The notes under the pieces: model-generated
Database searches by the model: none
Seen by the model: the letters and a program-made list of their open reading frames with translations, nothing else
What the model was told of the DNA's origin: nothing
Program-made: the position numbers and the translations under genes
NCBI GenBank assembly: GCA_963789785.1
Contig: CAWBNC010000031.1
Coordinates: forward strand, 109,548-173,547
Direction: 5' to 3'
Origin: JAEULH01 sp963789785
GTDB taxonomy: Bacteria > Pseudomonadota > Alphaproteobacteria > Rhodospirillales > Defluviicoccaceae
DNA length: 64,000 nucleotides
Shown: piece by piece, positions 47,186-56,593 of the stretch
Numbering within the stretch: the stretch's first letter is position 1
How the letters are laid out: each line of letters opens with the position of its first letter

Positions 47186-47393
47186 GTCACAGTGCGTTGA
47201 GGTACGCTGACGCTGCTCTTCGGTGTGCGCATGCCTCCCATGCGCATGGGATTGTCCATAAAAATTTTACAGGAATGGACAACGCGGCTAAGTTCTGAAT
47301 GCGTCTTGATTGCGGCTCAGCGCAAAGAAGGTGACGGCGGGATGGCGGAACGACAGGCCGACGAAGGTTCAGGAGCCGGGAACAACCAGGTTC

Positions 47394-47759
47394 ATGATAT
47401 ACTCCGCCGCTCTCCACCAGGGCGCACTCCGGCATGATCTGCGCCCGTCCGCCGGCGAGCGGCGCGCGGCACGCCTGCAGGATGTGCGTCGGACGCGGGG
47501 TCATCTGTTGAGCGGCTTTCCCCTCGTCCAGGCCGGCGACGGCGAAAGCGTCGAGATCCTCTCCGTCGACGGCGGCGATGGCGCCTACCGGAAACTGTCC
47601 AACCTCGGGCTGGCGCCGGGTCAGACCGTCGAGATCGTTACCCGCCAGCCCGGCGGCCCGGTCCTGCTGGCGGTCGGCGGGTCCAGGGTTGCCGTCGGCT
47701 TCGGCCTGGCGCTGAAGGTCAAGGTGGTCGCTGCCGGGGCCGGAGGCGGCAAATCATGA
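47394..47759 (+). CDS. feoA: FeoA-domain protein (first copy, with N-terminal extension)
   Basis: The 121-residue product has a C-terminal SH3-like FeoA domain (from LSGFPLVQAGDGESVEIL to GLALKVKVV) after about 50 Arg-rich residues of no known fold. The conserved LSNLGLAPGQTVEIV is clear. The ATG at 47394 is the nearest plausible start; a shorter product starting later is also possible. It overlaps the next feoA by ATGA. FeoA is a small cytoplasmic partner of FeoB. Confidence 0.8.
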   Translation: MIYSAALHQGALRHDLRPSAGERRAARLQDVRRTRGHLLSGFPLVQAGDGESVEILSVDGGDGAYRKLSNLGLAPGQTVEIVTRQPGGPVLLAVGGSRVAVGFGLALKVKVVAAGAGGGKS

Positions 47760-47986
47760 AGCTGTCGGAGCTTCGCGTTGGCGATGCCGCGGCGGTGACG
47801 GGCTTTACCGCCGGCAGCCAGGGCTACCGCGCCCGTCTGATGGCCATGGGGCTGACGCCGGGCACGCGCTTCCGGCTCAAGCGGCTCGCGCCGCTAGGCG
47901 ATCCGGTCGAGATCGAGGTGCGCGGTTTTTCGCTCAGCCTGCGACGGGCCGAGGCCGACGTGATCAAGGTTGAACGGGAAGGCTGA
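47756..47986 (+). CDS. feoA: FeoA-domain protein (second copy)
   Basis: The 76-residue stand-alone FeoA has the full SH3-like domain: LSELRVGDAAAVTGF, then RLMAMGLTPGTRFRL and GDPVEIEVRGFSLSLRR. It overlaps the first feoA (ATGA) and lies 16 bases before feoB. Two tandem FeoA proteins per FeoB occur in several Proteobacteria. Confidence 0.93.
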   Translation: MKLSELRVGDAAAVTGFTAGSQGYRARLMAMGLTPGTRFRLKRLAPLGDPVEIEVRGFSLSLRRAEADVIKVEREG

Positions 47987-48002
47987 CAGGGAAGTCCTAC
48001 GA

Positions 48003-50359
48003 ATGACGGCAAGCGTAATCGGCCTGGTCGGCAACCCGAATTGTGGCAAGACGACCCTGTTCAACATTCTTACCGGCACGCGCCAGAGGGTCGGCAACTG
48101 GCCGGGCGTAACGGTCGAGAAAAAAACGGGCCAGTACGAGCACGCCGGCCGGAGTGTCGAGGTCGTCGACCTCCCCGGCACCTACGCGCTGACCGCGCCC
48201 GAGGGCGACGGCGCGCTCGACGAGCGGATCGCGCAGTCGTTCCTGGCCGAGGGCGATGCGCGCACTGATCGTCAACATCGTCGATGCCTCCAATCTGGAA
48301 CGGAACCTCTACCTTACCGCCCAGCTCCTCGAGATGCGCCTGCCCGTCGTCGTCGCGCTGAACATGATGGACGTGGCGAAGGACCGCCAGATCAGGATCG
48401 ATGTCGACCGCCTCGCCCGCCGCCTCGGCTGTCCGGTCGTCCCGCTCGTGGCCGCGCGCCGGCACGGCATTGACGCGCTGAAAGCCGCGATTGCGAACGC
48501 TTTGGAGGCACCTCGCGCCGCCGCAGTCGACCTGCCCTATCCCGCCGCGATCGAAGACGCCGTGGATGCGCTGACGCCGCTGCTTCTCGGAACCGGCGAG
48601 CGTGCGGGCGATCGGCGCTGGCTCGCGGTCCGGTTGCTTGAGGGCGACGGCGAAGCCATGCGCACCGGCGCCGGCGGAGGCAATCGCCGCGCTTCCGGGT
48701 CACCGCCGGCGGATCGAGGAGCATGCCGGCGAGGAGCCCGACATTCTCGTTGCCGCGGCCCGTTACGCCTGGGTCCACGGCGTCGTCGGCGACGTGCTGA
48801 CCCGGACCGGCCAGATCGGCCGAAGCGTTTCCGACCGGATCGACCGGATTGTTCTCAACCGCGCGCTGGGCATCCCGATCTTTCTGGTCGTCATGTACGC
48901 GATGTTCATGTTCACCATCAACATCGGCGGCGCGTTCATCGACTTTTTCGATCTGCTGTTCGGCGCCATTTTCGTCGACGGCACGACCGCGGTGCTGACG
49001 CAGCTCGGCAGCCCGGCATGGCTGACGACGGTTCTGGCCGACGGGGTCGGCGGCGGAATCCAGACCGTCGCCACCTTCATTCCGGTAATCGGCTTCCTGT
49101 TCCTCTTCCTTTCCGCCCTCGAAGATTCGGGCTACATGGCCCGCGCCGCGTTCGTCATGGACCGGTTCATGCGCACCATCGGTCTGCCCGGCAAGTCGTT
49201 CGTCCCGCTCATCGTCGGCTTCGGCTGCAACGTTCCGGCGATCATGGCGGCGCGGACCCTGGAGAACCAGCGCGACCGGACGATGACCATCGTCATGGCG
49301 CCGTTCATGTCCTGCGGCGCCCGCCTGCCGGTCTACGCGCTGTTCGCCGCGGCATTTTTCCCTATCGGCGGGCAGAACCTGGTCTTCGGCCTGTACCTCA
49401 TCGGCATCGGCGCCGCGGTGCTGACCGGACTGGTGCTGAAGCGGACGCTGCTCCAGGGCGACGCCTCGCCGTTCATCATGGAGCTGCCTCCGTATCACCT
49501 GCCGGCGCCGGGCAACGTCCTGGTGCGCACCTGGGACCGGCTCAAGGGCTTCATCATTCGCGCCGGCAAGGTGATCGTCGGCGTCGTCGTGGTGATCGCC
49601 TTCCTGAATTCCTGGGGCTCGGACGGCAGCTTCGGCAACCAGGACAGCGACAAGTCGATGCTCGCCGCCATCGGCCGGACCATGGTTCCGGTCTTCGCGC
49701 CGATGGGCATCCACGACGACAACTGGCCGGCGACGGTCGGGATCTTCACCGGCATCCTCGCCAAGGAAGCGGTGGTCGGAACCCTGGATGCGCTCTACAC
49801 CGGCCTCGCCGAAAGCGACGCCGCTTCGCCGGCCGCGCCGGCCGCCGCACCCGCCCGGCCGGCTGCCGAACCCAGTCTGGGGGCGGACATCGCCGCGGCC
49901 TTCGCGACCATTCCCGCGAACCTTAAGGCTGCGCTCGCGACCCTGAGCGACCCGCTCGGCCTCGGCATCGGCGACGTGAGCTCGGTGGAGGCCGCGGCAG
50001 AGGGGCAGAAGGTCGCGACCGGCACGTTCACCGCCATGGCCGCCCGCTTCGACGGCGCGGCCGGTGCGTTCGCCTACCTGCTCATGGTTCTGCTCTACAT
50101 GCCGTGCGTTGCCGCCACCGCCGCGGTCTACCGGGAGACCAACCTGCAGTGGACGCTGTTCGTCTGCGGCTGGACCACGCTTATGGGATATTCCGGTGCG
50201 GTGCTGTTCTACCAGACGGCAACCTTTACCCGCGATCCGGCGACCGCGATCCTGTGGATCGTCGCCATGCTCACCGTGCTCGGCGGCGCGCTGGCAACCA
50301 TGTGGGTCATGGGCCGGAGAGAGGCGTTGCCCGGCGCGGTGATCGTCCCGGGAACCTGA
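48003..50359 (+). CDS. feoB: Ferrous iron transporter FeoB, two frameshifts
   Basis: The N-terminal G domain has G1 GNPNCGKTTLFN, G3 DLPGTYAL and G4 NMMD. The membrane domain has two Gate motifs (DSGYMARAAFVMDRFMRTIG region and the later C-terminal one) and GFGCNVPAIMAARTL. Frame changes are needed at about 48255 (a two-base loss in a GC repeat or one extra base, joining EGDA to RALIVNIVDASN) and about 48670 (before APAEAIAALPGHRRR). Joined, it is about 785 residues, normal for FeoB. An Ala/Pro-rich insertion at about 49830-49880 is unusual. FeoB imports Fe2+ across the inner membrane. Confidence 0.9.
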
Positions 50360-50381
50360 TCATGAGGAAACGGAACGAGCC

Positions 50382-50648
50382 GTGCTGACCGATCTGAAAG
50401 GCTACCTGAGCGAACGTCGCGCCGCCTCGCTGAGCGAGATTGCCCGGCGTTTTGCAACCGATCCGGAAGCGCTGCGGCCGATGCTCGATCTCTGGATCCG
50501 CAAGGGCAAAGTCCGGCGCAGCGGCGGCGCGGCGTGCGGCGGCTGCGTCAGCTGCGCCCCGGCCGACATCGAGTTCTACGAATGGGTCGAGCCGCGGACG
50601 TCCGAGGTACCCGAGTCGCCGCCGCGGATCGTGCCGCGCGGCTGCCGG

Positions 50649-50654
<6 letters not shown>
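50382..50654 (+). CDS. feoC: FeoC-like winged-helix protein with cysteine cluster motif
   Basis: The 90-residue product starts at a GTG and has a winged-helix N-terminus (LTDLKGYLSERRAASLSEIA) and the cysteine motif CGGCVSC typical of FeoC, which can bind an Fe-S cluster and regulates FeoB stability. It is the last gene of feoA-feoA-feoB-feoC. Its stop abuts the stop of the convergent ureG remnant with no spacer. Confidence 0.85.
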
Positions 50655-51101
<447 letters not shown>

Positions 51102-51105
<4 letters not shown>

Positions 51106-51212
51106 GAGCGGAACAGCCGCGTGTACTGGTCTTCGTGACGCATCGAGGTCCACTCCGTCATCCACGCCGAGGTGCCGAGGTCGTCGAGCGCGTGGGTCTG
51201 CGCAAGGGTTGC
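51102..51212 (-). pseudogene. ureF: ureF C-terminal fragment
   Basis: Reading the minus strand in the frame that stops at 51102-51104 gives LDDLGTSAWMTEWTSMRHED then QYTRLFRS, the characteristic UreF C-terminus (SMRHExQYxRLFRS). Only about 36 residues remain; upstream it runs straight into ureE sequence at about 51212, so most of ureF and the end of ureE have been deleted together. The TGA overlaps the ureG ATG. Confidence 0.8.
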
Positions 51213-51369
51213 GCTATCGCATAGGCGAGCCGCGCCGTCATCGCCGCATCGCTGCCACGAACCTCGATCACCGGCGCGGCCGCCGCGCGCACCGCGATCC
51301 AGCCGTCGGCTTCCAGCGCGAGCCCGTCACCGCCGGCAAGCACCTGCGCCCGGGCCAGATCGAGCAGTA
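51213..51369 (-). pseudogene. ureE: ureE middle part (cut off by IS3 and by a deletion)
   Basis: Minus-strand reading gives LLDLARAQVLAGGDGLALEA then DGWIAVRAAAAPVIEV and ARLAYAIA, the central UreE region. UreE is the nickel metallochaperone of urease assembly. The N-terminal part lies at 52645-52778 on the other side of the IS3 copy. The C-terminal metal-binding part is gone, the sequence passing directly into the ureF tail. Confidence 0.8.
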
Positions 51370-51429
51370 TGACCTTGCTCCCGGCTTCCGGACCGGTCGG
51401 TAAAGTACTGACCGATCTGGAGGGATGTG

Positions 51430-51729
51430 ATGACGAGGCAGACGAGGCGGCGGTTTTCGCCGGAGTACAAGGAGCAGTCGGTTGCGCGCCTTTTGGCGCC
51501 GGGGGCGACGCAGGCGAGTGTCGCGGCTGAGCTTGGGGTGACGCCGGCGCAGCTGAAGACGTGGCGTCTCGAGCTGGAGGCCGCGGGCTCGGCCTTGGCG
51601 ATCGAACGGCAGCAGGCCGAGGCGGGCGAACTGGCGCGGCTGCGCCAGGACAACAAACGTCTGAAGGAGGAGGTGGAGGTTTTGCGCAAGGCCTCGGCTT
51701 TTTTCGCACAGTGGGCGGCGAAGACATGA
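51430..51729 (+). CDS. IS3-family OrfA (helix-turn-helix and leucine zipper), copy 1
   Basis: The 99-residue product has the IS3-type N-terminal HTH (RRRFSPEYKEQSVARLL, then VAAELGVTPAQLKTW) and a coiled coil (LARLRQDNKRLKEEVEVLRK). Near its end, a run of six T (in GGCTTTTTTCGC) is a likely -1 slippage site making the OrfAB transposase. The stop overlaps the orfB ATG. It differs from copy 2 at Ser/Ala in KEQS. Confidence 0.9.
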   Translation: MTRQTRRRFSPEYKEQSVARLLAPGATQASVAAELGVTPAQLKTWRLELEAAGSALAIERQQAEAGELARLRQDNKRLKEEVEVLRKASAFFAQWAAKT

Positions 51730-52613
51730 GCGCGAAGCTCGCCTTCATCGCCGCCCACATGGCCGAGCATGCCGTACGCCTGATGTGCCGGGTTCTCGGC
51801 GTGTCGCGCAGCTGGTTTCATGCCTGGCAGCGGGCAGCCCCCACAAGAGCCGAGCGCGCCGCCCGGCGTGAGGTTCTTGTCGCTGAGGTTCGGGAGATCT
51901 TCGAGGCCAGCCGGCACCGGTACGGCGCCCCCCGGGTTCACGCCGATCTTCACGCCAGGGGACGACGGATATCCAAGCGAACGGTCGCCAAGCTGATGAA
52001 GCAAAACGGCATTCGGCCGCCTCGCGGGAAGCGCCGCGTGCCCATCACCACCGACAGTCGGCACGCGCACGCCGTGGCGCCAAACCTGCTCGACCGTAAC
52101 TTCGAGATCGCCGTCCCCGACACGGTGTGGCTGGCTGACATCAGCTACATCCCCACCGACGAGGGTTGGCTCTACCTCGCCGCGGTTAAGGACCTCGCCA
52201 CGATGGAAATCGTCGGGTGGTCGATGTCGGACCGTCTCAAGAGCACCGTGTGCGAAGATGCGCTGAAGATGGCCATCCGCAACCGGCGGCCGCCGAGGGG
52301 TCTGATCCACCACTCCGACCGCGGGGTTCAGTATGCCTGTGGCGACTACCGCAAGCTGCTCAAGGCAAATGGCATCACAGCTTCGATGAGCAGAAAGGGG
52401 AACTGCCTGGACAACGCCCCGATGGAGAGCTTCTTCGGCGCTCTCAAGACCGAACTCGTGCATCGCACGCGGTTTCGGACCCGGCGCGAGGCGAAGGCCG
52501 TGCTCTTCGAGTACATCGAGGTCTTCTACAACCGGCAACGCCGCCATTCGAGCGTGGGATACCGAACACCCGCGCAGGCAAGGGTCGACATGACCACGGC
52601 TAACGCCGCATAA
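51726..52613 (+). CDS. IS3-family OrfB transposase (DDE), copy 1
   Basis: The 295-residue integrase-fold protein shows the HTH_21 region (RYGAPRVHADLHARGRRIS) and the DDE residues in VWLADISYIPT, LIHHSDRGVQYA and NAPMESFFGALKTE. It is in the -1 frame relative to orfA. It differs from copy 2 at SWFH/SWFY and LHA/LHG only. Confidence 0.93.
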   Translation: MSAKLAFIAAHMAEHAVRLMCRVLGVSRSWFHAWQRAAPTRAERAARREVLVAEVREIFEASRHRYGAPRVHADLHARGRRISKRTVAKLMKQNGIRPPRGKRRVPITTDSRHAHAVAPNLLDRNFEIAVPDTVWLADISYIPTDEGWLYLAAVKDLATMEIVGWSMSDRLKSTVCEDALKMAIRNRRPPRGLIHHSDRGVQYACGDYRKLLKANGITASMSRKGNCLDNAPMESFFGALKTELVHRTRFRTRREAKAVLFEYIEVFYNRQRRHSSVGYRTPAQARVDMTTANAA

Positions 52614-52644
52614 CTGAACAACCGGCCGGTCCGGAATCCGGGAC

Positions 52645-52778
52645 AGCACCGGCCGGCCGTCGGCGGCGGTGAGCACGATGCGGCGACGGTGGCGGTCGTC
52701 GAAGGCGAGCGTCACGCTGGTCACGGCCGCATCCGCCGGCCAGGTTCCCGCGGCCGCCGTTGAGCAGGCCCGGCGCAT
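52645..52778 (-). pseudogene. ureE: ureE N-terminal part
   Basis: From the ATG at 52778 the minus strand reads MRRACSTAAAGTWPADAAVT then VTLAFDDRHRRRIVLTAADG and RPVL, the UreE N-terminal domain. It meets the IS3 right end at 52644. Joining it to the 51213-51369 piece gives DGRPVL followed by LDLARAQVL, normal UreE spacing. A GGAGG site lies about 15 bases before the ATG. Confidence 0.8.
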
Positions 52779-53013
52779 CGCGGTCAGCCCTCACCTCCTA
52801 ATAATTATATCGCGCATTGAAAGATCTTAGCGTCTTCCTTCCAGAAAACGTTCATCGAACGATCTCTCATCGGGGCGGCGAACTCCGGCAGCAACACCAA
52901 TCCTTCATTTAAGCTTTCGGCAACTTTGGCACTTCGGAATAGCTTATATCGGTACCGGCCGTCTCTAAAAGAGCAGTCGGTCTAGATATTCTTGGACAGA
53001 CGGATGGCAAGCT

Positions 53014-53376
53014 ATGAAGATAACGTTAAATTCGATGGCTGCGGCGGTCTTGTGCTCTGCCTTCCTCTCCGGCTGCATGAACATGCCAACCCCGGCCTCT
53101 CAAATTACAGGTTCTTACACCTCGAGCTTGCACTACGACACCTTCGGATGCCCGAAGCTTTCCGCGGAATTGTCTTCCCTCGCAAGAAGAGAAGATCAGC
53201 TTGTCGTCGCTCAGGAGCAACGTATCAAGACGTCTCAGATGCAGGCTTTCTGGTGGGGCTACGGACAAGGCGACGGCGTTGAGGCCTCCGAACTGGCCAA
53301 CGTTCGCGGTGAAAAAGAAGCCGTTCGTAATGCTATAGACGCCAAGGGCTGCTCGTCAGCTCTTACCCATCGATAG
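53014..53376 (+). CDS. Small putative lipoprotein
   Basis: The 120-residue protein begins with a lipoprotein signal peptide ending LSGC (Cys at residue 21), followed by a Ser/Thr-rich stretch, a helical segment (LSSLARREDQLVVAQEQRIK) and the aromatic-Gly patch FWWGYGQGDG. It contains two further Cys. It is less GC-rich than its surroundings and lies within the space left by the lost urea genes, on the opposite strand. The function is unknown. The 5' region 52779-53013 is AT-rich and probably holds its promoter. Confidence 0.7.
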   Translation: MKITLNSMAAAVLCSAFLSGCMNMPTPASQITGSYTSSLHYDTFGCPKLSAELSSLARREDQLVVAQEQRIKTSQMQAFWWGYGQGDGVEASELANVRGEKEAVRNAIDAKGCSSALTHR

Positions 53377-53525
53377 ATGTAGCTGTTGTCTTAGGGGGCG
53401 TATCCGGGGGCTTGTTGCACCGATGTGTCGTGGAGCACGGCCGGCAAGGCGCCCGCCAAGGGTCGAAGCGTGACCCGCACGAGGCCTTAATCCTCGGCCT
53501 GGTGGCGACGGAGAAGGACATCACC

Positions 53526-53800
53526 CAGTGACCGAACGGCGTGTAGGTCTCCATGATGTCGGCGTCGGCGACGCTCTTCGAGTGCCAGAAGGCGCGAAGA
53601 ATTTTATTCGTCGTGGGCGGGTAGACGTAGTCGTTGCCGAGCAGGACCCCGCCGCTCTCCTCGCCTTCGTACTGCACGGGGTAGAACAAGAGGCCGTTCA
53701 GCTTATCGAATACACCGGCAGGAAGGACTTGCGCGAGCGAGGTCCAGCAGCCGAAGACCGCGTCGACCGTGTCCTTTTGCAGCAGTTCGCTCGCGCCGCA
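53526..53800 (-). pseudogene. urtA: urtA remnant (urea ABC transporter binding protein)
   Basis: The minus strand reads ELLQKDTVDAVFGCWTS, LNGLLFYPVQYEGEES and then GNDYVYPPTTNKILRAF and DADIMETYTPFGH. These are adjacent blocks of UrtA, but about 25 residues normally present between EGEES and the LLGNDYVYP block are missing, and both ends break off. UrtA is the periplasmic urea binder that heads urtABCDE-ureDABCEFG loci. The strand and order agree with the ureE-F-G remnants. Confidence 0.75.
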
Positions 53801-53968
53801 GGAGCGCTGTTTGCGATAGGGGATCGGTTGCGCCTCATTATTGGGCACGAACGTGACTGTGATCAAAAACCAGGCGGTAGCATGAGCTAGGCCCGGGCCG
53901 CGCGGTCGTGATATAGCTTTGTCGCACGATTTCGCTCCGCGCCCTGGTAGCGCCCCGCGACCGGCGCC

Positions 53969-54045
53969 GCGCCCGTAGCTCAGCAGGATAGAGCACAGGA
54001 TTCCTAATCCTGGGGTCGGGGGTTCAAATCCCTCCGGGCGCACCA
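53969..54045 (+). tRNA. tRNA-Arg (anticodon CCU)
   Basis: The 77-nt sequence folds into a normal cloverleaf. The acceptor GCGCCCG pairs with CGGGCGC. The D arm is GCTC/GAGC. The anticodon stem CAGGA/TCCTG carries loop TTCCTAA (anticodon CCT). The T arm is GGGGG/CCCTC with loop TTCAAAT, and ACCA is encoded at the 3' end. Its 3' half faces the integrase gene 160 bases downstream, a typical phage/island attachment site. Confidence 0.97.
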
Positions 54046-54204
54046 CTCCAAACCCCTCCATATCCCCATAAGCTACTGAAAATACTACGGAAAAGTCGCT
54101 CTACCATTCCGCGCGACTACGCTTGACTCCGCCACTTTACGATGACACCCTCCGTAAAACCGTTGCTGAGCCGTTGCTAGAGATGCGGGCGGAGGTGGGC
54201 CGGG

Positions 54205-55368
54205 ATGCGGATGAAGCTGACGAAGCGGGCGGTCGAAAGCCTCGGCATCGGTCAGGCCGACATCCTCGTCTGGGATGACACGCTGCGCGGCTTTGGGGTG
54301 AAGGTCACCCCGAAGGGCGCGCGGGTATACCTGCTCCAGTACTCGTTCGGCGGCCGGTCCCGGCGCGTCACCATCGGCCGGCACGGCGACCTGACCGTCG
54401 AACAGGCGCGAAGAAAGCCGTTATTCTCAGAGCCGCAGTCGCGGATGGTGGCGACCCTGCAGGCGTCCGCGCAGTCGATCGGGCCATCCCTCTGCTGGCT
54501 GAGTTCGCCGAGCGCTATCTGAGCGAGCAGCAAGGGTGAAGAAGAAGCCGCTCTCGCTGGCGGCAGACGAGAGAAACCTCCGCAATCACATCCTCCCGGC
54601 CATGGGCCGGCTGAAGGTCTCGGCCATAACCAGGGCCGACGTCGTGCGGTTCCACCAAGGCATGAAGGCGAAGCCGGGCGCCGCGAATCGTTGCCTCGCG
54701 CTCCTGTCCAAGATGCTCAACCTCGCCGAGAAGTGGGGCATCAGGCCGGATGGATCGAACCCCTGCCGGCACGTGGAGAAGTATCCGGAGCGATCCCTCG
54801 AGCGCTTCCTGTCGCTGGCCGAGCTGGCTCGGCTGGGCGCGGTGCTGCAGAGAGGCCGAGGAGAAGGGCGAGCACCCGGCAGTCATCGGCGCCTTGCGCC
54901 TGCTGACGCTCACCGGCTGCCGACGCAACGAGATCCTCACCCTCCGGTGGGAACACGTGGATCTGGCCGGAGGCTGCCTGCGCCTTCCGTCGTCGAAGAC
55001 CGGCAGGCGCGTCGTCCCTCTCGGTGCCCCTGCCCTCGCCGTACTGGCTGGCACTGCCGCGGCGTGAGGACAACCCGTTCGTGCTGCCGGGCAAGTCGCC
55101 GGGCGGGCACTACGTCGGCCTGGAGAAGGCATGGCGTCGGCTTCGCGAGCGCGCCGAACTCAGCGATGTCCGCCTCCACGATCTCAGGCACTCCTTCGCC
55201 TCGGCGGCTGCGGCCATGGGCGAGGGGCTGCCGGTCATTGGCGCCATTCTCGGTCACGCGGATCAGTCGACGACCAAGAGGTACACGCACTTCAGCAACG
55301 ATCCGCTTCGCGCGGCGGCGGACCGGATTTCCGGAACAATTGCAGCGGCGATTCGGGGGAAACCTTGA
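54205..55368 (+). pseudogene. Tyrosine recombinase (tRNA-targeting integrase), about four frameshifts
   Basis: The N-terminal arm-binding DUF4102-like domain (MKLTKRAVESLGIGQADILVWDD to VTIGRHGDLTVEQARRK) is followed by frame changes at about 54415, 54536, 54850 and 55035. The corrected sequence passes through the core-binding domain (LRNHILPAMGRLKVSAITRADVV). It then reaches the catalytic domain, with Arg in TGCRRNEILTLRW, the HxxR box in HDLRHSFAS, His in GHADQ and the Tyr in KRYTHF. The net shift is zero and all catalytic residues can be found. It probably inserted the island at the adjacent tRNA-Arg. Confidence 0.85.
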
Positions 55369-55426
55369 TGCGGCGAGCATGGCTGAGGCTTTGCCGCCTG
55401 AGCCTGTCCGGCAACGGAGGGAGGAG

Positions 55427-56497
55427 ATGGCGAAAGCAGACGGTGAAGTCCCGTCGACTGCCGTACCGTTTATGGAGGCCGTCCGCCGCTACGCAGACGT
55501 CGCCCTTCAGAGCGTCGCTGCCTCAGCCATTTCCTGGCGTAGAGGACTATATGGGCCACTTCCCAAAAGGGATGCCTGTGACCGAACGCCAAGCAATGGC
55601 CTGCTTGCGCCGGGACCTCGCTTCCGAAGCACATGCAAGCTGGGGACACTTGGTCTCACCACACGAACCGTGGCGCACTATTTCCGCCGACGCGTGGAAA
55701 CACAGCAATACGTCGATGTATCTCAGGAAAAATTCGGTTTTCATCCCTTACAACCGAAAACTTTCGCGTGGGGTGTGCGCGTTGACATCTTTGCCTTGCC
55801 AGACCGAAAAGTTGAGGAATGGGATTATTTGGATAATGCAGCGCTCGCCCTTGTTTATTACTTTGGTGCGTCTTGGAATATGGCAAAAGATGAAGTAGCG
55901 GCTGCCGTTTTTGGTGGCCGAGAGCACGAGATCATTGCGTTCAACAAAAATGACGACGGCTCTGTCTCTGTAGAGGTGTGTGAGTATACCGGCCTCGCTC
56001 AGCTCCGTCGGGTGGCGGAGAAGGTCCGACTCGGTGTCGGCAATCGCAGTAATCCGATTCCCTACACTCTACCCGTAGTCAGATTCGGGGACGTCGCCGT
56101 GGAACTAAGTCGGATTGTTCCAGGTTACGACTTAAGAGAGATTCATGGTGGATCGGTAAATTGGTCATTTCTACCAGCATCATATACTGTTTTCATCAGG
56201 CTCAGTGAGCTTATAGATTATACTCAAGCTAAATTATACATATTCTTACAATTTGATAATCCTAATCGTCTACATAAAGCTCCACCGTTTGGAACGATTT
56301 CTGAAGAAAAACGCTGCGAATACTGGTTACGTAAGCTAATGTTAAACACTACAAAAAGCGGCAGTAAACAGTTTTATTATGAAATATCTCAAAATATTTT
56401 TGCAATAGGTCCAACTGGTTTCAACCGCGCATGGGCTAAAGCTGACGAGGCGTCCGGTGCCGGTTGGAGCAGGCCGGGGCGACGGAAATCGCAATGA
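55427..56497 (+). CDS. Hypothetical protein, AT-rich 3' half
   Basis: I do not recognise this 356-residue protein. The ATG at 55427 has a very strong GGAGGGAGGAG site; an earlier in-frame ATG lies at 55379. Residues 1-100 are Arg-rich and may be out of frame (another frame, with GHFPKGMPVTERQAMACLRRD, looks at least as protein-like there). From about residue 105 (SQEKFGFHPLQPKTFAWGV) onward, it reads as a mixed alpha/beta domain with many aromatic residues, ending ISQNIFAIGPTGFNRAWAK. The 3' half (56100-56450) is strikingly AT-rich against the GC-rich genome, so it was acquired from elsewhere. Confidence 0.5.
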   Translation: MAKADGEVPSTAVPFMEAVRRYADVALQSVAASAISWRRGLYGPLPKRDACDRTPSNGLLAPGPRFRSTCKLGTLGLTTRTVAHYFRRRVETQQYVDVSQEKFGFHPLQPKTFAWGVRVDIFALPDRKVEEWDYLDNAALALVYYFGASWNMAKDEVAAAVFGGREHEIIAFNKNDDGSVSVEVCEYTGLAQLRRVAEKVRLGVGNRSNPIPYTLPVVRFGDVAVELSRIVPGYDLREIHGGSVNWSFLPASYTVFIRLSELIDYTQAKLYIFLQFDNPNRLHKAPPFGTISEEKRCEYWLRKLMLNTTKSGSKQFYYEISQNIFAIGPTGFNRAWAKADEASGAGWSRPGRRKSQ

Positions 56498-56593
56498 GCT
56501 ATCGATAGGCCGGCGAAATCGTGACGCCTATTTCGCTGCGTTCGCATCCGTATCGTAGCGGGCACCTTATGGAACACAGGCTTGAGGTACCCG

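Larger units (their letters stand above)
46921..47393. other. 473-bp divergent control region between pst and feo
   Basis: No convincing ORF lies here. It separates the minus-strand pst operon from the plus-strand feo operon and holds a Pho box with a matched -10 on the pst side and a Fur-box-like palindrome on the feo side. Between about 47000 and 47160 I see nothing else I can name. The feo leader from 47186 to 47393 is long; a regulatory RNA element there is possible but not shown. Confidence 0.6.
51370..52644 (+). mobile_element. IS3-family insertion sequence, copy 1 (right end 9 bp short)
   Basis: This 1275-bp stretch is nearly identical to 56921-58203. The left end has the inverted repeat starting TGACCTTGCTCCCGG; the right end stops at CCGGAATCCGGGA and lacks the terminal nine bases present in copy 2. 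It splits ureE, with CAG at 51365-51367 and again at 52645-52647 as a possible 3-bp target duplication. It carries orfA and orfB. Confidence 0.9.

Noticed and set aside
47187..47504. Minus-strand ORF of 105 codons in the pst-feo control region
   Set aside because: No ribosome site or recognisable protein pattern, and it crosses the likely feo promoter and the start of feoA.
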